NCBI RefSeq assembly: GCF_026340255.1
Contig: NZ_JAPEPJ010000001.1
Coordinates: 4,178,501 to 4,242,500 of the forward strand
From: Streptomyces sp. NBC_01408
Lineage (GTDB): Bacteria > Actinomycetota > Actinomycetes > Streptomycetales > Streptomycetaceae
Direction of reading: 5' to 3'
Length of the DNA stretch: 64,000 bases
Made by a program: the position numbers and the translations under genes. The notes beneath the pieces are model-generated. The model was not told the DNA's origin and did not search any database. It saw only the letters and a program-made list of their open reading frames with translations. This document shows positions 60,243-64,000 of the stretch, piece by piece. Numbering within the stretch: position 1 is the stretch's first letter; each line of letters begins with the position of its first letter.

Positions 60243-62219
60243 ATGACCTCAGCCACGCAGCCGGAACCCCTCTGGGCCCCGGGCCCCGACCGGATCGCAG
60301 CGGCCCGGATCACCGCCTTCCAGGCGTGGGCCGCCGAGCGGTACGGGGCCCCCGCGGACGGCGGCTACCCCGCCCTGCACAGCTGGTCCGTCGACGAGCT
60401 CGACACCTTCTGGCAGGCCGTCGCCGACTGGTTCGACGTCCGGTTCACCACCCCGTACACGTCCGTCCTCGCCGACCGCTCCATGCCCGGCGCGCGCTGG
60501 TTCACCGGCGCCACCCTCAACTACGCCGAGCACGCCCTGCGCGCCGCCGAGGACCCGGCCCGCGCCGACGACCCCGCCCTGCTGTACGTCGACGAGACCC
60601 ACGAGGCCACCCCCGTCACCTGGGCCGAGCTCCGCCGCCAGGTCGCAGCGCTCGCCGCCGAACTGCGCGCCCTCGGCGTACGCCCCGGCGACCGGGTCAG
60701 CGGCTACCTCCCCAACATCCCCGAAGCCGTCGTGGCCCTCCTCGCCACCGCTGCCGTCGGCGGCGTCTGGACCTCCTGCGCCCCCGATTTCGGCGCCCGC
60801 AGCGTCCTGGACCGCTTCCAGCAGGTCGAGCCGGTCATCCTCTTCGCCGTCGACGGCTACCGCTACGGAGGCAAGGAGCACGACCGCCGCGACACCGTCG
60901 CCGAGCTCCGCGCCGAACTGCCCTCCCTGCGCGCCGTCGTCCACATCCCGCTGCTCGGCACCCCGGCCCCCGAGGGCGCCCTCGACTGGTCCGCCCTGAC
61001 CGCGGGAGACACCGAGCCCGTCTTCGAGCCGGTCCCCTTCGACCACCCCCTGTGGGTGCTGTACTCCTCCGGCACGACCGGCCTCCCCAAGGCCATCGTC
61101 CAGTCCCAGGGCGGCATCCTCCTCGAACACCTCAAGCAGCTCGGCCTGCACTGCGACCTGGGCCCCGAGGACCGGTTCTTCTGGTACACCTCCACCGGCT
61201 GGATGATGTGGAACTTCCTCGTCTCCGGCCTGCTCACCGGCACCACGGTCGTCCTCTACGACGGCAGCCCCGGTTACCCCGACACCGGCGCCCAGTGGCG
61301 CATCGCCGAGCGTACGAAGGCCACCCTGTACGGGACCTCCGCCGCGTACGTCATGGCCTGCCGCAAGGCCGAGGTCCACCCGGCCCGGGACTTCGACCTC
61401 TCCGCCGTGAAGTGCGTGGCCACCACCGGCTCCCCGCTGCCGCCCGACGGTTTCCGCTGGCTCCACGACGAGGTGGCCGAGGACCTCTGGATCGCCTCCG
61501 TCAGCGGCGGCACCGACGTCTGCAGCTGTTTCGCGGGCGCCGTCCCCACCCTGCCCGTCCACATCGGCGAGCTCCAGGCCCCCTGCCTGGGTACGGACCT
61601 CCAGTCCTGGGACCCGTCCGGCAAGCCCCTCATCGGCGAGGTCGGCGAACTCGTCGTCACCAACCCCATGCCGTCCATGCCGATCCACTTCTGGAACGAC
61701 CCCGACGGCAGCCGCTACCGCGAAAGCTACTTCGAGATGTTCCCCGGCGTCTGGCGCCACGGGGACTGGATCACCCTCACCGACCACGGCTCGGTGATCA
61801 TCCACGGCCGCTCCGACTCCACACTCAACCGCCAGGGCGTCCGGATGGGGTCCGCCGACATCTACGAGGCCGTCGAGCGACTCCCGGAGATCAAGGAATC
61901 CCTGGTCATCGGCCTGGAGGAGCCGAACGGCGGCTACTGGATGCCGCTCTTCGTCCACCTCGCCCCCGGCGCCACCCTGGACGATGACCTCCGCGGCCGC
62001 ATCAAGGCGACCATCCGCGAGGAACTCTCCCCCCGCCACGTCCCCGACGAGATCATTGAGGTCCCGGGCATCCCGCACACCCTCACCGGCAAGCGCATCG
62101 AGGTCCCCGTCAAGCGACTCCTCCAGGGCACGCCGATGGCCAAGGCGGTCAACCCCGGCTCCGTCGACAACATCGACCTCCTCCACTTCTACGAGGAGCT
62201 GGCCCGCACCCGCCGCTGA
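60243..62219 (+). CDS. aacS: Acetoacetate-CoA ligase
   Basis: 658 residues, ANL superfamily: LWVLYSSGTTGLPKAIVQSQGG (ATP-binding), FYTSTG-like FWYTSTGWMMWNF, and TLNRQGVRMGSADIYEAVE near the C-terminus. The last is the acetoacetyl-CoA synthetase form. Lys of the A10-like motif TGKRIEVPVKRLLQG is present. It activates acetoacetate with ATP and CoA. ATG 60243 after GGGAG. Commonly named acsA or aacS; lengths match the 650-residue class. Confidence 0.95.
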   Translation: MTSATQPEPLWAPGPDRIAAARITAFQAWAAERYGAPADGGYPALHSWSVDELDTFWQAVADWFDVRFTTPYTSVLADRSMPGARWFTGATLNYAEHALRAAEDPARADDPALLYVDETHEATPVTWAELRRQVAALAAELRALGVRPGDRVSGYLPNIPEAVVALLATAAVGGVWTSCAPDFGARSVLDRFQQVEPVILFAVDGYRYGGKEHDRRDTVAELRAELPSLRAVVHIPLLGTPAPEGALDWSALTAGDTEPVFEPVPFDHPLWVLYSSGTTGLPKAIVQSQGGILLEHLKQLGLHCDLGPEDRFFWYTSTGWMMWNFLVSGLLTGTTVVLYDGSPGYPDTGAQWRIAERTKATLYGTSAAYVMACRKAEVHPARDFDLSAVKCVATTGSPLPPDGFRWLHDEVAEDLWIASVSGGTDVCSCFAGAVPTLPVHIGELQAPCLGTDLQSWDPSGKPLIGEVGELVVTNPMPSMPIHFWNDPDGSRYRESYFEMFPGVWRHGDWITLTDHGSVIIHGRSDSTLNRQGVRMGSADIYEAVERLPEIKESLVIGLEEPNGGYWMPLFVHLAPGATLDDDLRGRIKATIREELSPRHVPDEIIEVPGIPHTLTGKRIEVPVKRLLQGTPMAKAVNPGSVDNIDLLHFYEELARTRR

Positions 62220-62222
62220 CAC

Positions 62223-62241
62223 CGGCCACTGTCAGTGGCCG
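62223..62241 (+). terminator. Hairpin after aacS
   Basis: CGGCCACT-GTC-AGTGGCCG, an 8-bp stem three bases beyond the stop codon. Confidence 0.65.
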
Positions 62242-62250
62242 TGATTACTC

Positions 62251-62277
62251 TGAGTGAGCAAGTGATTGCGATACTCA
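62251..62277. promoter_or_regulatory. Palindromic operator candidate before the 317-residue gene
   Basis: Half-sites TGAGT...GCAA and TTGC...ACTCA lie about a GTGA centre, ending 13 bases before the ATG at 62291. The symmetry and position suggest binding by a regulator; possible -10 elements lie inside. Confidence 0.4.
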
Positions 62278-62290
62278 GGGGGAGCCAGCC

Positions 62291-63244
62291 ATGCCACCGA
62301 CGAACCACGCCGGCGCCAACAGGACCAGCAGGACCCGGACCGGCCGGACCAGCAGGACGAGCAGCACCAGCAGGCGCCGTACGCTGCGCCGCGAAGTCCC
62401 CAGCACCGTGGGCCTCCTCGCCGACGCCGAGGACTTCGCGGCCATGTGCGGCTACCGCAGCTTCACCTTCGACCAGCCCGCCGACTACCCCGACTACCTC
62501 CACCACGTGGACGGCCTGCTCCGCTCCCTCGCGGCCCAGGGCATCCACACCACCGTCGCCCTCTTCGACCCCGAGGAGTACGCCGACTACTGCGCGGACC
62601 ACGGTCTCGACCCCGACACCGCCGAAACCCGTACGCGCTTCACCGCGGAACTCGCCGGAGCCGGGGCCGGGCTGCCCTACGGGGGCCAGCCCGTCGACGA
62701 GCTCGTCCCGCTCCTCGTGGACGAGGCCGTCCGGCACGCCACCTGGGAGTACGCCACCACCCTCCTGGCGCAGGTAGGGGCCTGCGCGGACTGCGGCGAG
62801 GACATCGGCCAGGCTTCCTTCGAGCGCGCCGCCGCCGCGCTGAGGCGCCTGCTCGCAGGCGCGGACCCGGGCCACCACCACCTCGTCTGCAGCGTCCCGA
62901 CCGAGACGGAACAGCTCGTCGCCGTCCTGCACGCGCAGACGTCGGGGGATCCGGAGGCCCTGCCCCTCGTGGAGAGCCGGGAGAGCCTCGACTTCGTGAC
63001 GGTCCTGGCCGCCGGACTCGCCCTGGGCGGCCCCGGCGGACTGGTCCTGCGGAGCACCGCCGAGGGCCACCGGGACCGGGTCCACGGCTGGCGCCTGGAC
63101 CGCGGCCGCCTCACCGCACTCTCGGCGGCGGCCGTGTTCAATGCCTACTGCACCGACGCCGACACCGGAGAGCCCGTCGCCCCCGAACCGGGCGTCGAAT
63201 ACTGCCCGGGCTACGAGGTGGACGACCCGGGCCCGCACGGGTAG
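62291..63244 (+). CDS. Hypothetical protein with CxxC and acidic C-terminus
   Basis: 317 residues. Basic Thr/Arg/Ser-rich start (about 40 residues), then TVGLLADAEDFAAMCGYRSF and LHHVDGLLRSLAAQGIHTTVALFD, and GACADCGEDIGQASF. No known domain. The N-terminal low-complexity segment could be a disordered region rather than a signal. GGGGGAGCC precedes the ATG. It converges with ptsI; a terminator separates them. Function unknown. Confidence 0.8.
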   Translation: MPPTNHAGANRTSRTRTGRTSRTSSTSRRRTLRREVPSTVGLLADAEDFAAMCGYRSFTFDQPADYPDYLHHVDGLLRSLAAQGIHTTVALFDPEEYADYCADHGLDPDTAETRTRFTAELAGAGAGLPYGGQPVDELVPLLVDEAVRHATWEYATTLLAQVGACADCGEDIGQASFERAAAALRRLLAGADPGHHHLVCSVPTETEQLVAVLHAQTSGDPEALPLVESRESLDFVTVLAAGLALGGPGGLVLRSTAEGHRDRVHGWRLDRGRLTALSAAAVFNAYCTDADTGEPVAPEPGVEYCPGYEVDDPGPHG

Positions 63245-63259
63245 GCCGCGGGCGACGGC

Positions 63260-63292
63260 CGAGGGGCCCCCGCCACTGGCGAAGGCCCCTCG
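63260..63292. terminator. Bidirectional terminator between convergent genes
   Basis: CGAGGGGCC (63260-63268) and GGCCCCTCG (63284-63292) pair with a 15-base loop between the hypothetical gene and ptsI. Confidence 0.8.
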
Positions 63293-63330
63293 ACTCCAAC
63301 AACGACCCGGCAAAGGGCCAGACCGACCGG

Positions 63331-64000
63331 CTACTCGCCGGACAGCACCGCCTGGGCGGCCACGCGGGCCTCCTCGGCGGTGTCCGTCGCACGCGCGGCG
63401 GCCGCGGCCCGCTCGCACTGGGCGAGCGTGTACTTCGCGAGCGTCGCCCGCACGTACGGAATCGAAGCGGCACCCATCGACAGGGAGGTGACACCGAGAC
63501 CGGTCAGCACACAGGCCAGCAGCGGGTCGGAAGCCGCCTCGCCACAGACGCCACAGCTCTTGCCCTCCGCCTTCGCGGCATCCGCCGACAGGGCGATGAG
63601 GTCGAGCAGCGCGGGCTGCCACGGGTCCTGCAGCCGGGAGACGGCGCCCACCTGCCGGTCCGCGGCGAAGGCATACTGCGCGAGGTCGTTGGTGCCCAGC
63701 GACAGGAACTCGACCTCCTGCAGGATCGAGCGCGCCCGCAGCGCGGCGGAGGGGATCTCCACCATCGCGCCGAACTTCGCCCGCAGCCCGGCCTCACGGC
63801 AGGCGTCGGCGAAGGCCTTGGCGTCGATCCGGTCCGCCACCATCGGGGCCATGACCTCGAGGTAGACCGGCAGGCCCTCGGCGGCCTTGGCCAGCGCGGT
63901 GAGCTGCGTACGCAGCACCTCCGGGTGGTCGAGCAGCGCGCGCAGACCGCGCACGCCCAGCGCCGGGTTCGGCTCGTCGGCCGGAGTCAGGAAGTCCAGC
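63331..64000 (-). CDS. ptsI: PTS enzyme I (phosphoenolpyruvate-protein phosphotransferase), C-terminal part
   Basis: About 222 residues to the stop at 63331; the N-terminal two thirds lie beyond the right edge. NPALGVRGLR, VYLEVMAPMV, GAMVEIPSAAL and SLGTNDLAQYAFAADR, with SCGVCGEAASDP (active-site Cys), fit the PEP-binding domain of enzyme I. It takes phosphate from PEP and passes it to HPr. In Streptomyces the PTS imports N-acetylglucosamine and is tied to DasR regulation, as is the chitinase at the other end. Confidence 0.95.
   Translation of the reverse strand, partial: LDFLTPADEPNPALGVRGLRALLDHPEVLRTQLTALAKAAEGLPVYLEVMAPMVADRIDAKAFADACREAGLRAKFGAMVEIPSAALRARSILQEVEFLSLGTNDLAQYAFAADRQVGAVSRLQDPWQPALLDLIALSADAAKAEGKSCGVCGEAASDPLLACVLTGLGVTSLSMGAASIPYVRATLAKYTLAQCERAAAAARATDTAEEARVAAQAVLSGE

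Overview
The window is very GC-rich DNA. It carries GTG/TTG starts, short translational overlaps (ATGA, GTGA), leaderless-type promoters, RbpA, a conservon (cvnABCD), a two-domain RibBA and GTG-started riboflavin genes. Together these point to a Streptomyces chromosome (or a very close relative), in the conserved core rather than the arms. From memory the gene order resembles the S. coelicolor SCO1444-SCO1391 block; this was not checked by search. No rRNA, tRNA, integrase, transposase or CRISPR array was seen.

Layout. 1-3.3 kb: end of an SDR-like gene and a secreted GH18 chitinase read leftwards from a promoter that carries two DasR/chitinase-type 12-bp direct repeats. 3.4-12.5 kb: an FMN riboswitch, then ribD-ribE-ribM-ribBA-ribH, then hisE-hisG, a PH-domain membrane protein and two CNNM/CorC-type membrane proteins. 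12.5-20.1 kb: an EccA-like AAA+ ATPase behind a near-perfect 22-bp palindrome, a P-loop kinase, a C39-like secreted peptidase, an SPW membrane protein, a TetR regulator and an acyl-CoA dehydrogenase.

20.1-21.7 kb is a gene-free locus built as a large inverted repeat. Two 153-bp hairpin elements face each other and enclose three copies of a 62-bp repeat and a degenerate 31-bp tandem. 21.7-33.4 kb: a CrtC/DUF7064-like protein with an APH-like kinase, an Lrp regulator, an amidohydrolase, ppm1, fxsA, rbpA (with a SigR-type promoter), an MFS transporter, a phosphodiesterase and a MocR-type regulator. 33.5-40.7 kb: an FtsK/TraB-like protein without the P-loop lysine beside a tiny membrane protein, ankyrin and HEAT proteins, and the pxpABC 5-oxoprolinase operon.

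40.8-48.3 kb is a three-gene set that looks like a MukBEF/Mks/Wadjet-type condensin: a kleisin-like protein, a winged-helix partner and a 1586-residue SMC-like ATPase. No nuclease (JetD) gene follows. This is the best candidate for an undescribed system. 49.2-53.6 kb: a conservon. 53.8-57.1 kb: an SCPx-type thiolase with its OB-fold partner, an Mpo1-like protein, a VanX-like dipeptidase and a Nudix hydrolase. 57.6-64 kb: a GH31 glycosidase, acetoacetate-CoA ligase, an unknown protein, and the C-terminal part of ptsI.

Two inverted copies of a ~400-440 bp palindromic element sit at 38.0-38.4 and 57.15-57.55 kb, flanking the condensin-like and conservon loci. The chitinase promoter at one end and ptsI at the other both belong to chitin/N-acetylglucosamine metabolism as known in streptomycetes.
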